A stretch of 64,000 bases of DNA from Galdieria sulphuraria (Eukaryota > Rhodophyta > Bangiophyceae > Galdieriales > Galdieriaceae), in assembly GCF_000341285.1 (NCBI RefSeq), contig NW_005178470.1, positions 62,001 through 126,000 on the forward strand. Reading direction: 5' to 3'. The notes beneath the pieces were generated by a model. That model was not told the origin of the DNA, did not search any database, and saw only the letters and a program-made list of their open reading frames with translations. This document shows positions 1-10,225 of the stretch, piece after piece. The translations under genes were made by a program, and so were the position numbers. Position 1 is the stretch's first letter. Each line of letters starts with the position of its first letter.

Positions 1-2151
1 GTTACGAAAGAATTGGAAAAAGTTCAAAGTATTCTTTCCGAACCCAAGAGCAAACCGTATGATAGAATAAAGTCGACGCTTAAACTGTTATACATCCAAA
101 CGCTTGGATATGACATTTCAAGTTTTGAAAACCACTGTCTTTCTATGGCAAAATCTCCCAAGTAAGTGTCTCTTTTCTGAAAAAGTCGTCACTGACTTGA
201 GAAAACAAGTTATTTGGAGAAAAGGGCTGGATACTTGACCTTTCCAACGTTTCTGGGAACCGAAACTGCAACCCAGGACAGGATTATGCGAATACTTCAA
301 GCAGATCTGGTTGCTTCAGATGCTAACGTAAAACTTTTAGCACTTTCTACACTGAGTAGCCTATCTCCTTCAGAGACCAATAGCAAAGCAATTATTGTAA
401 GTTTTCAACCGTGAGTTTCTCTTAGGGTCTTAAGTCGTCTATATTTAGGACAATGTCGTACCTTTATTGATGCAAAAGTGTTCGAGAGATTTATATCAGC
501 GAGCAATTAGTTGTTTATCGTTATTGTGTTCAACAGAAACAGGTTGGAAGTTTCTAACCAGTCAAGACGCAGCCCACATGTTGCAAAAGTGTCTTACAGA
601 AAAAGACCCTGGCTTGTTGACTTCCACTGTGTCCTTCTTATATAAGCTTATCTTTGTAGCCAAAGAAGTTGGACAACAAAATATATTTTCATTTTTGCTG
701 CCAGGGCTTTTTCAAGTTTTAAATATTTGGTTGCTGGATTCCTCGTTTGACTCCTCGAGTTACTCTTATTATGAAATTCCTTGTCCTTTTTTGCTGTCGA
801 ATGTATGGAAGTTAATAGGACTTTTCCCGGCAAGTACAATCATGGAGTTCAATAGGCAATCGAAGAGTTTAATCAGCAATCTGTTTTTAAAGTGCTTGAG
901 CTATATTCGGAATGGCGACCATTCAAACAGACGTAATGCTTCCTTTTCTATTTCGTTTGAGGCGTTGAAAGTAGTTTCAAAATTACCCTTTAGTCGGGAT
1001 CTATTTATACATAGTTTAACATTGATTATGAGCCTCATTTCCGAAGATGTTCGTCCAACCACAAGATATTTTGGTAAGTATCAGAAGTACATAGAAGAGG
1101 TGCAACCGCTGAAGTGATTTTAGTTTTGCGAGCTTTGACAGAACTGAGTTTCTTACCAGAAACATGGACAAACATTCAAAGAAACTTTAGTATTTTACTA
1201 CCATTTTCACAAAGTCAAGGTGTCGACAAAGAACGGGAAGAACCTTTGTGGTTTCATTTAAGCGTTGAATTACTAAGTTCGGTATGTAATGCCAACAATG
1301 TTGAACAAGTTCTCGACTACATCCTGCGCATTTGTTCGGTAAGAATAGAATAGCTCCGTATATCTGTACAGCTTTAACGTTTGAAGATGTTTTCACTTTC
1401 GGATTTGCAGCAAAGATTGGTTATGGACAAATGTCTTAGCCTTACTAAGCGTTTCTTGCAGAACGAAGAAAAGTAGGCAGTAACTCTCGATTCGCTTCTT
1501 TCCTTCTAAACGTACTATTTTCATTGAAGACTGTTTACTGTAGTTGTAGTCTTATTGAGTGTATGTGACGAAGCAAAAACAGGAGAAATCACAAACCTAT
1601 TTTTAACACAACTGCACGGAAGCAAATCTTTGCAAAGTGAATCCATGAAACAGGTAGGAACGAGATAAGATTGTTTTCAGAAATCTCATCCTTGGAATCC
1701 TTCTAGTTCTCTCAGTTGTTGTATAGTGGATCGCTATTGGAACCTGGTCTCTTACGGTTGATTTTCTTGGTATTTCCTATGCATTCTTATTTGTTGATAT
1801 CCTCTGGAGCTTGTAATGCTGTGGATGTGATAACTCTGTTATACAGACAAATGTGGTAAGTGATGTACTTGTTCTACATCAAGCAAGTCAAAGAGACAAA
1901 ATATTACAGTTATCACAAGAAACTATATAGTCTGCAGAGTTCGTTTTTGAATTTTTTGATGAAATGGATCGAATGTCATCCTGAGGCAGTTGCTACGGCA
2001 GTCGATATTCTCAAGAAGTACACAACCAGTCAAGATCTTGAAGTACAGATTCGAGCATGTGAATATTTAAAATTTATCTCGTAAGTTGTATGAATTTGAT
2101 TTTGCTTGTATCATTAGACAACCAATTCAGATCTCAACTAAGAAGTTATGA
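1..2151 (+). CDS. Adaptor-protein (AP) complex large subunit, adaptin trunk, 5' partial
   Basis: The frame enters the window already open, so the N-terminus is missing. Translated exons give the start of a canonical adaptin N-terminal solenoid: a 'LLYIQTLGYDIS' stretch, then 'EKRAGYL' and alpha-helical repeats, as in gamma- and epsilon-type adaptins that form vesicle-coat complexes at the trans-Golgi or endosome. About seven introns of roughly 40-50 nt are needed to keep the frame (for example 162-209 and 1073-1121). The last exon ends near 2151 with no ear domain visible, so this is either a short trunk-only large subunit or my last splice choice is wrong. Which AP complex it belongs to (AP-1 gamma versus AP-4 epsilon) cannot be fixed by eye. 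It converges on the hslV gene 200 bp downstream. Confidence 0.75.
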
Positions 2152-2351
2152 ATGATTGGATATCATTTTCACCTTTTTACTGCTCAACTACTGGACCCGT
2201 TTCATTTCGTATGGCAAAGCTGTTTCATGTTGAATATCACAATTCATTCACAAAAGACTATTCAAATTTTGCTCACTTTTATAAAAGAACATATATATAT
2301 ATTGGATGTGGTAAAAGCACCTTTCAGTTGTCTCCATCTCATAGGTATTCT

Positions 2352-3020
2352 CTAAACTGAGGGTTTTGGACGAGAATCAGTAGACTGGATTCTGCCTTTT
2401 CTAGTGTCGATAATTTCGACGATAAATTCAGCATTTGTGTAAATGCACATGTCCGCTGCAATTTTCATGGAATTCTTAGCGATTTCTTCTGCACTAAGCG
2501 TACTGTGTTGAAGGAGAGAACGTGCAGCTGCGACCGCAAACGGACCTCCTGAACCTATACCAACGACGCCGCCTTCAGGTTCCAGAACATCACCATTACC
2601 TGTTAAGGTCAAAGATATGCTCGCGTCAGATACCAAAAGTAACGCGTCCAGTCGTCTCAAGTATCTATCTGTTCTCCAATCCTTTGCCAAACTCACACAA
2701 GCTCTCAATAATTGACCAGGATGTTCCTCCATCTTGGTTTCAAGTCTCTCAAATAAAGTTAACGCATCGGCTGTTGTTCCTGAAAAACCCGCCACTACAT
2801 CGTCCCCAATTCTTCTCACCTTCCTTGCATTTGGTTTTACCACCACAGAGCCCATAGTCACCTGACCATCGCCAATAACGGCAACCTGATCATCCTTGCG
2901 AACAGAAAGTATCGTTGTGCCATGCCAGCTATTTTCACTTTGACTATAAGAAAGTAACCTCCTGCATAAATATTGGAACGGTGACTTTCGAATATATCGT
3001 GTCCAGGCCATACCAAGCAT
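2352..3020 (-). CDS. hslV: Mitochondrial-type ATP-dependent protease peptidase subunit HslV
   Basis: Single exon, 222 aa. Residues from about 33 match bacterial HslV throughout: the catalytic threonines of '[10 protein letters not shown]', then 'GDGQVTMG', 'NARKVRR', '[10 protein letters not shown]', 'LAKDWRTDR' and the '[16 protein letters not shown]' segment. The 32-residue extension before the mature threonine is rich in Arg, Ser and Tyr with no acidic residue until late, as in a mitochondrial presequence. HslV is the threonine peptidase of the HslUV (ClpYQ) complex; the partner unfoldase HslU is not in this window. The start ATG is the first in frame, and a second Met lies three codons later. 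It is divergent from the ferredoxin-like gene, with 202 bp between the start codons. Confidence 0.95.
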   Translation of the reverse strand: MLGMAWTRYIRKSPFQYLCRRLLSYSQSENSWHGTTILSVRKDDQVAVIGDGQVTMGSVVVKPNARKVRRIGDDVVAGFSGTTADALTLFERLETKMEEHPGQLLRACVSLAKDWRTDRYLRRLDALLLVSDASISLTLTGNGDVLEPEGGVVGIGSGGPFAVAAARSLLQHSTLSAEEIAKNSMKIAADMCIYTNAEFIVEIIDTRKGRIQSTDSRPKPSV

Positions 3021-3222
3021 TGCACAAATGACAATCGCCCTATTGACGACGAAGGATTTCCCTCAACCTTGTAGAGAATCTCTCATTGGTTTGCAATGTT
3101 CTTCTTCTGTTGATTCTAGACGCTTGCAAATATTATTCAAACTACTTGAAACTAATGTTGGCTTTCCCGTGATTCATCTATCACTATTCCATATAAGATG
3201 CATCATTGGCAATTGATCTTTC

Positions 3223-3688
3223 ATGACCTCTAGTCATTTGCTGTATCGTTGTTCTTTTCTTGTTATTGGTACTACAAGAAAGACCAACAGAGCCATGGTT
3301 TCTCGAAAACCACAACTTTGTCAATTAAGAAGTGTCGCAAATTTTTCTATCGGAAACCAAGTGAAAATAACCTTTCTTCCAGAAGGCGTGTCTGTATTAG
3401 CACAGCCTGGTGAGCCTCTGTATAATGTGGCAGAAAGAGGTTCGTCATAAAGGAAACCTTCCCAATGGTTTAAAGTCTTACTGACAGAAATTTCTCTAAT
3501 AAGCTGGCGTAGAGTTGCTGTTTAGTTGTTGTGTGGGTGACTGTGGTTCTTGTGAAGTTCAAGTTTTGTCACGACAACAAACTAAGAAACATAGAAAACT
3601 ATTTATTAGACCTTGTATAGCAAAGGTTCCTGCGAATAAGTCCGAGTTGGTTTTGCATACGGTAGGTTCGGACGTTCCACCTTGGTAA
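3223..3688 (+). CDS. [2Fe-2S] ferredoxin-like protein, two exons
   Basis: Two exons (3223-3439, 3504-3688) joined across a 64-nt GT-AG intron give 133 aa. The splice restores the ferredoxin sequence 'NVAERAGVELLFSCCVGDCGSC', whose C-x4-C-x2-C plus a later Cys in 'IRPCIAKV' are the four iron ligands of a plant-type 2Fe-2S cluster. The first 45 or so residues are basic and hydroxylated, compatible with an organellar transit peptide, but the target is not certain. The loop between the third and fourth cysteines is short and lysine-rich, and the C-terminus ends in 'DVPPW', unlike standard PetF. I therefore call it a ferredoxin-like (FdC or assembly-type) protein, not the photosynthetic ferredoxin. 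It converges on BOP1 with 68 bp between stops. Confidence 0.8.
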
Positions 3689-3756
3689 ATCTCTATGTTG
3701 TTCCCTGCCGAACCCAAAAAGGTAAAAACAAGTAGTTGAAAGTTGCCCGAAAGGCT

Positions 3757-5736
3757 TCAACTAGTGTCTGCATATAAACGAACATATTCATCAATACCAC
3801 TCACGAACAGCCAAGGTAACTGTGGGTGCCAACATATACTCCAAACCCCTGTTCCTTTACTATTGTGAGGAAGCTTCAATACTTTAAGAGGAACAATAAG
3901 CGGATTTTGTAAAAGATCCTCATACACTGTGGCGTGGAATACCGCGACAGTTTGATCATCTGAAGCATCAGCAAAAAGAGGAAGTGTCGGATGAAACGCA
4001 ATACTGGACACCGTATAGGTATGATCCCTTATTCTCTTGTATGGACGACTGGATAAATCCAAATCGAACCAAACAAGCTGCCCTTCAACTGAGCCTATAA
4101 GCACATGATTTCCTGATGGATGCACACTCATCGCCGAAATTTCGCTGATACCAGTCACTAACTTGTTTACTAACTGTGCTTGTGCCAAATCATAAATTCG
4201 AACATGATGCTTCGTTGTAATAAAGAACAATGACTTGGACGGATGAAAATCTGCCGTGATTACACCTTTGGCAGATTTCGAGAAAGGAGATTGGGTTCGT
4301 TTTCTGCTTAATTGATGTACCACGAGACTAGATCCGAATGCATTCTTTGTAAGTACAACAAAATAATCACCCCTTTGATGCCAATGAACATGTTGAACTT
4401 TCCTAGAATGCTCAATAATGGCAATTCTTCCCAAGTTTCCTCTCTCGTCTTTCCAGTCTTTCCAATTTGAGGATGGTTCCCCAACTACAGAGTATCCAAA
4501 TGATTGAGAATCTTGAGCTTCATCAGGATATAATATATGTGCGACATTGACAACAGCAACAAAATGTTTGATACATACCGCAAGCTTAAAATCATTTTCT
4601 TTTGGAGACCAAGCAACGTGTAAGATTGACAAGTCTTCATATTGACCCATGGATTCCATTTCGGACTCTGTTGCTTGTGATAGTGACTCAAAAGATGCCA
4701 ACATTTCCTTCAGTTTTTCTTGAAAATCTATCCTAATTCGACAGATTCCTGTTGCCACTTCCCATATGGAAACTGAACCGTCTTGACAAGCACATGCCAA
4801 CCATTGACCATTTGAATTCAAAGATATAGCCCTAATAGCACCAGCATGTGGACCAAAAGAAGCCACTTGTGAATCTGGAAATGGTCTTAGAGTGTCTGGA
4901 GATGGCAACTTGGGTAAAAGTGCTTCCGGATCTATTTTTCTTCGTCTCACACGCATTCTAGGGGCACAATAAAGCTCCAAGCAACGTTCAAAATGCTCCC
5001 GTATTAATGAGGTATACAAAGGAACATGTCGCAAGAAGTTATATGTTTCTGGAACGAGTTCGTTGTTTTCCTTCCGTTTCGATTTTTCTTCCTCGTTTAG
5101 AAGAAATTCGGGAGGTGGGCGATAACTTTCCTCATGACCTGGCAATGGCGTCTTTGGAGGTGGCAAATAATGGTGGGATCGGCCCACCTGTTCAAAGCTC
5201 GTTTCTTCCCAAATAGACAAGTCCTCTTTCTCTGATTTATGTTCTTTCAATTCTTCGATACGCTTTCTCCTAAGAATACTTCTAACCAGTTTTACCACTT
5301 GTGCTGCCTCGTGTCTCGAAGGTAAGAAACTTCTTTTTGGTTCATTTCTATTTCTTATCGGTTCGATTCGAGGTGTTCCCGTCCAGAAGACGATTTCTTC
5401 CCCGACAAAGCCACTTTCTGTTGCTCCAGAGGGATTCTGCAAGCGAACGATGGACACCAATCTCTTCAAATCATTCCTTGAAAGTGCAATTTCTTCATCG
5501 TTTTTCTCATCATAAAGATAATAAAAACCTTTCTTCACGTAAACAGGACAGAGTGGCCCAACCCGTTTTCGCCTCAATAGCTTTATTCCGTCCCGTGTGT
5601 AGCCAATATGTGATAGGTCCTTATACCAATCGAGTGGAACGTTTCCAATAGTATTTATTTCTTCATCACTAGAAGACGAACTATCACCAGGTCTTTCCTC
5701 TAGCTGTAGAACACTTTTACGTGTAACAGACTCCAT
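3757..5736 (-). CDS. BOP1: Ribosome biogenesis protein BOP1/ERB1 (WD40)
   Basis: Single exon, 659 aa. The N-terminal region carries the BOP1NT signature ('INTIGNVPLDWYKDLSHIGY', 'FLPSRHEA', 'RKRIEELKEHK'), followed by at least five WD40 repeats from about residue 290 ('GAIRAISLNSNGQWLACACQ', 'VQHVHWHQRGDYFVVLT', 'VSSIAFHPTLPLFADASDD'), closing with 'FVSGIDEYVRLYAD'. BOP1/ERB1 acts with PES1 and WDR12 in the nucleolus to process 27S/32S pre-rRNA and assemble the large ribosomal subunit. It is somewhat shorter than yeast Erb1, with a reduced acidic N-terminal tail. The acyltransferase gene lies 73 bp upstream on the same strand. BMS1, another nucleolar assembly factor, is also in this window. 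Confidence 0.95.
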   Translation of the reverse strand: MESVTRKSVLQLEERPGDSSSSSDEEINTIGNVPLDWYKDLSHIGYTRDGIKLLRRKRVGPLCPVYVKKGFYYLYDEKNDEEIALSRNDLKRLVSIVRLQNPSGATESGFVGEEIVFWTGTPRIEPIRNRNEPKRSFLPSRHEAAQVVKLVRSILRRKRIEELKEHKSEKEDLSIWEETSFEQVGRSHHYLPPPKTPLPGHEESYRPPPEFLLNEEEKSKRKENNELVPETYNFLRHVPLYTSLIREHFERCLELYCAPRMRVRRRKIDPEALLPKLPSPDTLRPFPDSQVASFGPHAGAIRAISLNSNGQWLACACQDGSVSIWEVATGICRIRIDFQEKLKEMLASFESLSQATESEMESMGQYEDLSILHVAWSPKENDFKLAVCIKHFVAVVNVAHILYPDEAQDSQSFGYSVVGEPSSNWKDWKDERGNLGRIAIIEHSRKVQHVHWHQRGDYFVVLTKNAFGSSLVVHQLSRKRTQSPFSKSAKGVITADFHPSKSLFFITTKHHVRIYDLAQAQLVNKLVTGISEISAMSVHPSGNHVLIGSVEGQLVWFDLDLSSRPYKRIRDHTYTVSSIAFHPTLPLFADASDDQTVAVFHATVYEDLLQNPLIVPLKVLKLPHNSKGTGVWSICWHPQLPWLFVSGIDEYVRLYADTS

Positions 5737-5809
5737 TATTCAACATGCAGCAGCAAGCCAGTCTTAATCAGCCAAAAAGAAATATTGGCCGAGGAATGCG
5801 ATTGTCGTA

Positions 5810-6931
5810 TTATACTCGAATGGGATAGAAGCGAATCATTTGAACTGCAATGAAATTTCTCAGTTCAACTGCACTAAACCAAAAAATGAAGAAACCAATC
5901 AAGGAAAAAATCCACAGCAATAATGTACCTTCAAAGACTTGTGTGAAAGAAAGCTCAAGATTTGCTGTAAGCGACTTGACACCAAATGACTCGGCCCCTT
6001 TGAATCTCTTGATAAGTTTCTCCTTATTTTCAAAAATAGTCATCAAGAAATCTCTACAGGACTTTTCTTCAAAAGGAACCTGATCTATAGAGATCTTTTC
6101 CAAGAATACGTGTGCTACAGGGAACACTTGTCGTTGGTTTGGTGAGGCTTCAGACTGAGATCTCTGAAGAAAAAAAATTTTTGCAAGATTAATTCGTGAA
6201 ACCCCCTTCTCGTCTTCTTCTCCTTCATATATGATAGTGGCATTGTATATGAAAGATAAGCGTGAATGTAATAACCGCATACAAGCGAAGAAGCCCTTGA
6301 ACCGTGGAACAAGGACATTATTCAATCTAGGAAGGTCATTCTTCTTTGCGTAGTCCAAAGAAACCGCCTTCTTGTCCCATGAAAATCTCGTACCCTCAGG
6401 GTATGTCACAACCCAGAAATCACTACGAAGTCCTCGCAGCTTTTTCAACTCTTGCTCCAACCTTCCCTTGTCGTAGCTCCATTTACGACTTAAACTAACC
6501 AAAGCACCTGTTTGAAGGCACATCCAACCCAACATAGGAATGTAACCAATAGACTTCTTGCCAATATATCGACAAAGAGCTGTTGGATACTGCTTGATAA
6601 GAACCAGTGTAAGGATTATTGTATCCAGCCAGCTCTGGTGATTACTTATTACGAGAAAACTTCCTTCTCCCTCCTGTACTCTATCGCCATATAAGACAAC
6701 TCGAAGTCCTGCAACCTTCTGGGCGTATGTCAAAATATTCAACTGCACCATCTTTAAGGCATAACTACGGACAAACTCTGAAATCTGTAACCCTTTTTCA
6801 CCCAGAAAACGACAAAATAAACGAACAAGCAAAACAAGCAGTGTTGCAGCAAAAAAACAAGACCACAACAGTTGCAACAGAAACAGCAGACCACATACTA
6901 TGCCAAACATACCAAAACCTGATAATCTCAT
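5810..6931 (-). CDS. 1-acyl-sn-glycerol-3-phosphate acyltransferase-like (LPLAT family) membrane protein
   Basis: Single exon, 373 aa. An N-terminal hydrophobic stretch (residues about 8-42) precedes the acyltransferase core: block I 'NHQSWLDTIIL' (the catalytic H-x4-D), a 'VTYPEGTRFSWDKK' block III that binds the phosphate, and 'NNVLVPRFKGF'. Another hydrophobic segment lies near the C-terminus (about 335-360). The layout fits ER lysophosphatidate acyltransferases of the plant LPAT2/human AGPAT3-4 type, which make phosphatidate from acyl-CoA. Some relatives use lysophosphatidylinositol or lysocardiolipin, so the acceptor lipid is not fixed by sequence. It lies upstream of BOP1 on the same strand. 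Confidence 0.88.
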   Translation of the reverse strand: MRLSGFGMFGIVCGLLFLLQLLWSCFFAATLLVLLVRLFCRFLGEKGLQISEFVRSYALKMVQLNILTYAQKVAGLRVVLYGDRVQEGEGSFLVISNHQSWLDTIILTLVLIKQYPTALCRYIGKKSIGYIPMLGWMCLQTGALVSLSRKWSYDKGRLEQELKKLRGLRSDFWVVTYPEGTRFSWDKKAVSLDYAKKNDLPRLNNVLVPRFKGFFACMRLLHSRLSFIYNATIIYEGEEDEKGVSRINLAKIFFLQRSQSEASPNQRQVFPVAHVFLEKISIDQVPFEEKSCRDFLMTIFENKEKLIKRFKGAESFGVKSLTANLELSFTQVFEGTLLLWIFSLIGFFIFWFSAVELRNFIAVQMIRFYPIRV

Positions 6932-7335
6932 TTCAATAGCTTCTATTTGACAATCTCAACTTCCATTTGTGCCATAAACAAACAAAAGCTTGCTCAAGTA
7001 TTTAGTCATTGGGTTTCTAAACCAAATACAGGCTTCATCACTGGCTATGTCAGACAAAAAAAGAAAGAGAATTTCGTCCAGCTTGGTTGTTTTCACAAGT
7101 TTGGCGAATCACGCTTAGTGCTTTATAGCATGAAACAAGGAAATTTTCTGTGATTGGAACTAGCCAGTCCTGTTTTCGTTAGCTTATATAATATTATTTA
7201 AAAAGCAGTTGACTCTTCCACGAGTCTATTTCTTGACCATAAAAACCCAAGTCGTTATGTTCAAAATTCAAATAATAGTTTTTGCCATGATTGACGACAC
7301 TTTTAAGTTGAAGCGTCTTTTCTTTTTCGTAGAAA
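6932..7335. other. Intergenic, divergent between acyltransferase and small ORF
   Basis: I see no coding signal here. A 68-codon open frame on the plus strand from 6947 has no recognisable composition or motif. AT-rich tracts around 7180-7215 could be promoter sequence but carry no diagnostic motif. Confidence 0.5.
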
Positions 7336-7620
7336 ATGAGTTCCCGAATCTTTCAAGCTTTTAGTCACAATTCTTCACGTCTCCGTGATACTGTTAGTGG
7401 ACTCTTCTCCTATCCAGACACTTTCGGGTACGGACTTTCCCTAGATCTCACTAACGAACAGTGCCTCTCAAAACCTATTTTAGCTACACTCTCCAAAACA
7501 ATTCTTCGAGTTGATTGTGCAACTGCTTTAAAACAATGGTTTTCGCAACCTTTGATAACTATTAATGACTGGCGTTTGCACTGTTTGCAATATTTGAGAC
7601 CTCGGTCAATATGTCACTAG
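7336..7620 (+). CDS. Small hypothetical protein, 94 aa
   Basis: An ATG-initiated frame of 94 codons with no recognisable family. The sequence has a Ser/Arg-rich N-terminus ('MSSRIFQAFSHNSSRLRD') that could be an organellar presequence, and a C-terminal region with Trp and Leu ('DWRLHCLQYLRP'). No intron is needed. Coding status rests on its isolation on an otherwise empty strand and its protein-like composition. It may be part of a longer spliced gene that I did not find. Confidence 0.35.
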   Translation: MSSRIFQAFSHNSSRLRDTVSGLFSYPDTFGYGLSLDLTNEQCLSKPILATLSKTILRVDCATALKQWFSQPLITINDWRLHCLQYLRPRSICH

Positions 7621-7940
7621 TTTCTGCACCCTCTTTTCTTCCAAGTTGAACGGCTTGATTTTTATGGAAGATGCAGAAAACTCTGAAATCTCCTCATAAG
7701 ATACAATATATGAAGGCCTTGGCTACGCTGGCAGTATACTACTACTTCTCCAGTCAACAAACCACAGTTGAATTTTCTCTATTAATGCCAACGTAAAGCA
7801 AGTCCTCATAGTACGATACTTCCTTTCTCTTTTATCATAATTCAACAAAAAGCTTACTGAGAGAACAGGAGACAATAATCTCCTTGGAATATTCTCTTGA
7901 CAAACTCTCTAAAACAATAATAATCCTTGTTTATTTTACA
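7621..7940. other. Intergenic, convergent
   Basis: Probably the 3' flanks of the small ORF and of the 310-aa coiled-coil gene. I found no open frame with coding character. Confidence 0.5.
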
Positions 7941-8873
7941 TCACTTGTGTTTAAGTTCCTGAAGTCTATTAACACCAATTTTCGAAGAAAAAACTGCAGA
8001 TTTGGTGAAACTATCTCGACTTTCTGCAGCTTTAACGACAGGAACAACTGGCGCTCCAACAGTATTATTTCTCAAATCCTCCAGACGTGAGTGACCACCC
8101 ATTAAGGCGACTGAACGTGGACTGTCAATAAGCTCCCGATGAACTTTATCCCTTCGACTAGTCAAACTATTTCTGGTGTCTAACAAGTCGCTCCATCTTC
8201 TTCCATTTACCATAGCCATCAGATTTTCGGACTCTCCACTCCTGCGTATTAAGAACTCAATAATACGATTCTTCTCTTCTATCTCTCTAATATATCCACT
8301 TATTTCATTGTCCTTTTCTTTCAAGATACTTTCGTATTCGAATATCCTCTTTTGTTGAATGCCAACTTTCTCATTTGCACTTATCAATTCATCTCGAACA
8401 ATAGAGAGTTCTTCCAACGCTTCCGCTAACTTTTTATGCACATCGTCCTTCTCAGTCCTCTTGTACCTTGAAACGTGTGACGGTTGCCTCAAAACAAACT
8501 CTTCAAACACTTCTGTTTCTGCTTCCAAGGTACCCACTTCTTCGTGTATAGGTCCTCTCTTCAACATATCTTCTCTCACCATTTCCTCTAATCGAGATTT
8601 GCCAGGGAAGGCTTCACCTCCAAGACTTGCAGCAAAGGCATACTTTGTGGCCCTAGCTACCTTTTCACCTTTTGAGTTGTTTTCCCACCTTGGTTCTTCC
8701 TTTCCTTCTTTCTCTAACAAGTCTTCCTCAGAAATATTTTCTTCTTCTTCTTCTTGAAGGCCATACTCCAAACTTTCAATAAGATGGACTACTTCTAACA
8801 CACCACTCCCAGTTTCATCTGGCCATCGGACGTGTTCCTTCTTGCGAGTAGCATTATTAGTAAGAAAGTCCAT
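7941..8873 (-). CDS. Hypothetical acidic coiled-coil protein, 310 aa
   Basis: Single exon. I do not recognise the family. The first 70 residues are very acidic, with a run of Glu after 'ESLEYGLQ'. Residues about 140-215 show heptad-like spacing ('LAEALEELSIVRDELISANE', 'KDNEISGYIREIEEKNRIIEFL') predicting a single coiled coil. The C-terminal third is Ser/Arg/Val-rich and probably disordered. There is no signal peptide or membrane segment. It could be a cytoskeletal or scaffold protein, but nothing in the sequence fixes a role. Confidence 0.65.
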   Translation of the reverse strand: MDFLTNNATRKKEHVRWPDETGSGVLEVVHLIESLEYGLQEEEEENISEEDLLEKEGKEEPRWENNSKGEKVARATKYAFAASLGGEAFPGKSRLEEMVREDMLKRGPIHEEVGTLEAETEVFEEFVLRQPSHVSRYKRTEKDDVHKKLAEALEELSIVRDELISANEKVGIQQKRIFEYESILKEKDNEISGYIREIEEKNRIIEFLIRRSGESENLMAMVNGRRWSDLLDTRNSLTSRRDKVHRELIDSPRSVALMGGHSRLEDLRNNTVGAPVVPVVKAAESRDSFTKSAVFSSKIGVNRLQELKHK

Positions 8874-9372
8874 ATATAAAAAAGTGACGTGCTTGAAAGG
8901 GGTCTGTAAAGTCTGTCCAGTTTCCTCTCAACGGAACAATGTCTTCACTCTTTATTACCCAACCAAATGTTGAATGTGTCAACAACAATTGCAAATCAGA
9001 TTCCTAAAATGGTCTAGGAGAATATGCTGAACTTGTGTGAGATTTGGCAACTTTTTTCATCAAAAACTCTTTTGTAATTTATCCAAGCTCTGTTCTTTTA
9101 ATAACAAGCATTCAGCGTCTTTGCTTATTCCTCTTCAGTAAATTCTTACCACTCTATAGATTTTTGCCTGTGTGTGGAACATAAGAAATACTAAATTTGC
9201 AGGATCACTATGAAGGAAGAGGACTCAAGAGTATGATAAGAGAAAAGGGAATCCTGGAATAAATATTTTGTCTCTTTGCGAACTAGTCAATGTTAGCAGT
9301 TAACTTTTTTCTTGTCAAGAATTTGTTTGTCACATTGGGATTGTGGGTGGAGGAAACAGGCTTGTATTCGTC
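8874..9372. other. Intergenic, divergent between coiled-coil gene and TRAP-gamma
   Basis: No open frame of note on either strand. It must hold two promoters. A possible in-frame upstream ATG for the TRAP-gamma gene lies at 9343, but the family N-terminus fits the later ATG. Confidence 0.5.
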
Positions 9373-9950
9373 ATGTCGTCAACGGAAGCCGTTGAGAATC
9401 TGTTGTTGAAGACCTTCCCAAAAGAAATCCCAGTCTCGTCCTATCTTTTGTACATGTTTTTGGCAACGCCACTACTTTTGTTGGATGTCTACTTGTATCT
9501 TGCAGTATTTCACTTGAACGTAGTTAGCGCAAGTGTTTCCTTTATTATCGGTACCGTCATCGGCTTATTGCTTATGGTTGTGTCTTATCATAAAACGGCT
9601 TATGCCAAGTGGTCGAAACTGGATCGAACGACAGAGCCTCCAACTAAGAGCTCTTTCAAGGCAAAAACCTCGGCATACCAGAGCGCAGTTGAAAATCATT
9701 TACGTCTCTTGGAAAGAACTGCAATCAGTTACAGTGTAATGGTAAACAACGCAATATTTCAAGCTTTTCTTATGGTCATCGGATTCTATCTTTTGAAGGA
9801 TAAGGTGAAAGGTTTCTGCCGTTATTTTTGTTGGTTGACCATATCTCGTTATAGGTTCCGGACGAGCTCAACTTCGTTGTAACGGTCACATTGTCCGCAG
9901 TTTTTGTAAGGTTGAACTCAGAAACTGCTTTCAAAGGTGTCCATTCGTGA
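9373..9950 (+). CDS. SSR3: Translocon-associated protein gamma subunit (TRAP-gamma/SSR3)
   Basis: Two exons (9373-9804, 9855-9950) and a 50-nt intron give 175 aa. Four hydrophobic segments are arranged as two closely spaced hairpins: 'YLLYMFLATPLLLLDVYLYL' and 'VSASVSFIIGTVIGLLLMVV', then 'NNAIFQAFLMVIGFYLL' and, after the splice, 'LNFVVTVTLSAVFV'. A basic cytosolic loop lies between. This order and the 'VNNAIFQ...FYLLKDK' stretch match SSR3, the multi-spanning TRAP subunit that contacts Sec61 and the ribosome at the ER membrane. Splicing is essential: reading through the intron gives a basic, Cys-rich tail unlike the family. An ATG 30 nt upstream is also in frame, so the start is likely but not certain. 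Confidence 0.75.
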
Positions 9951-10225
9951 GCATTCCGTTGGTTCTTCAAGCTTTTTGTTTTGAAAGTAAAGAAGACCCG
10001 AAAGGAGGTTGCCGAAAACCCTTTTAGCTTCCTTTGACTCTCCCAGTGCATGCAAACAGAACTATTTTATTTGAAGAAGCAAACAGTCGTATTCACCTTT
10101 TATATGTTCCACACGTCGGGTGCAGAACACCAAGCTTAAAATTGAGGCACGTCAGAAAAACTATCTCGTGCATTGGCTCTAGTCCACCTTAGCACGGAGC
10201 ACCCCCTCTTCCAAGATTCTAGTTT
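9951..10225. other. Convergent 3' flank between TRAP-gamma and LITAF gene
   Basis: No coding signal in this short gap. It probably holds the polyadenylation regions of both genes. Confidence 0.4.

Noticed and set aside
6947-7153. 68-codon plus-strand frame next to the acyltransferase start
   Set aside because: No motif or signal, lies in a divergent promoter region; length expected by chance.
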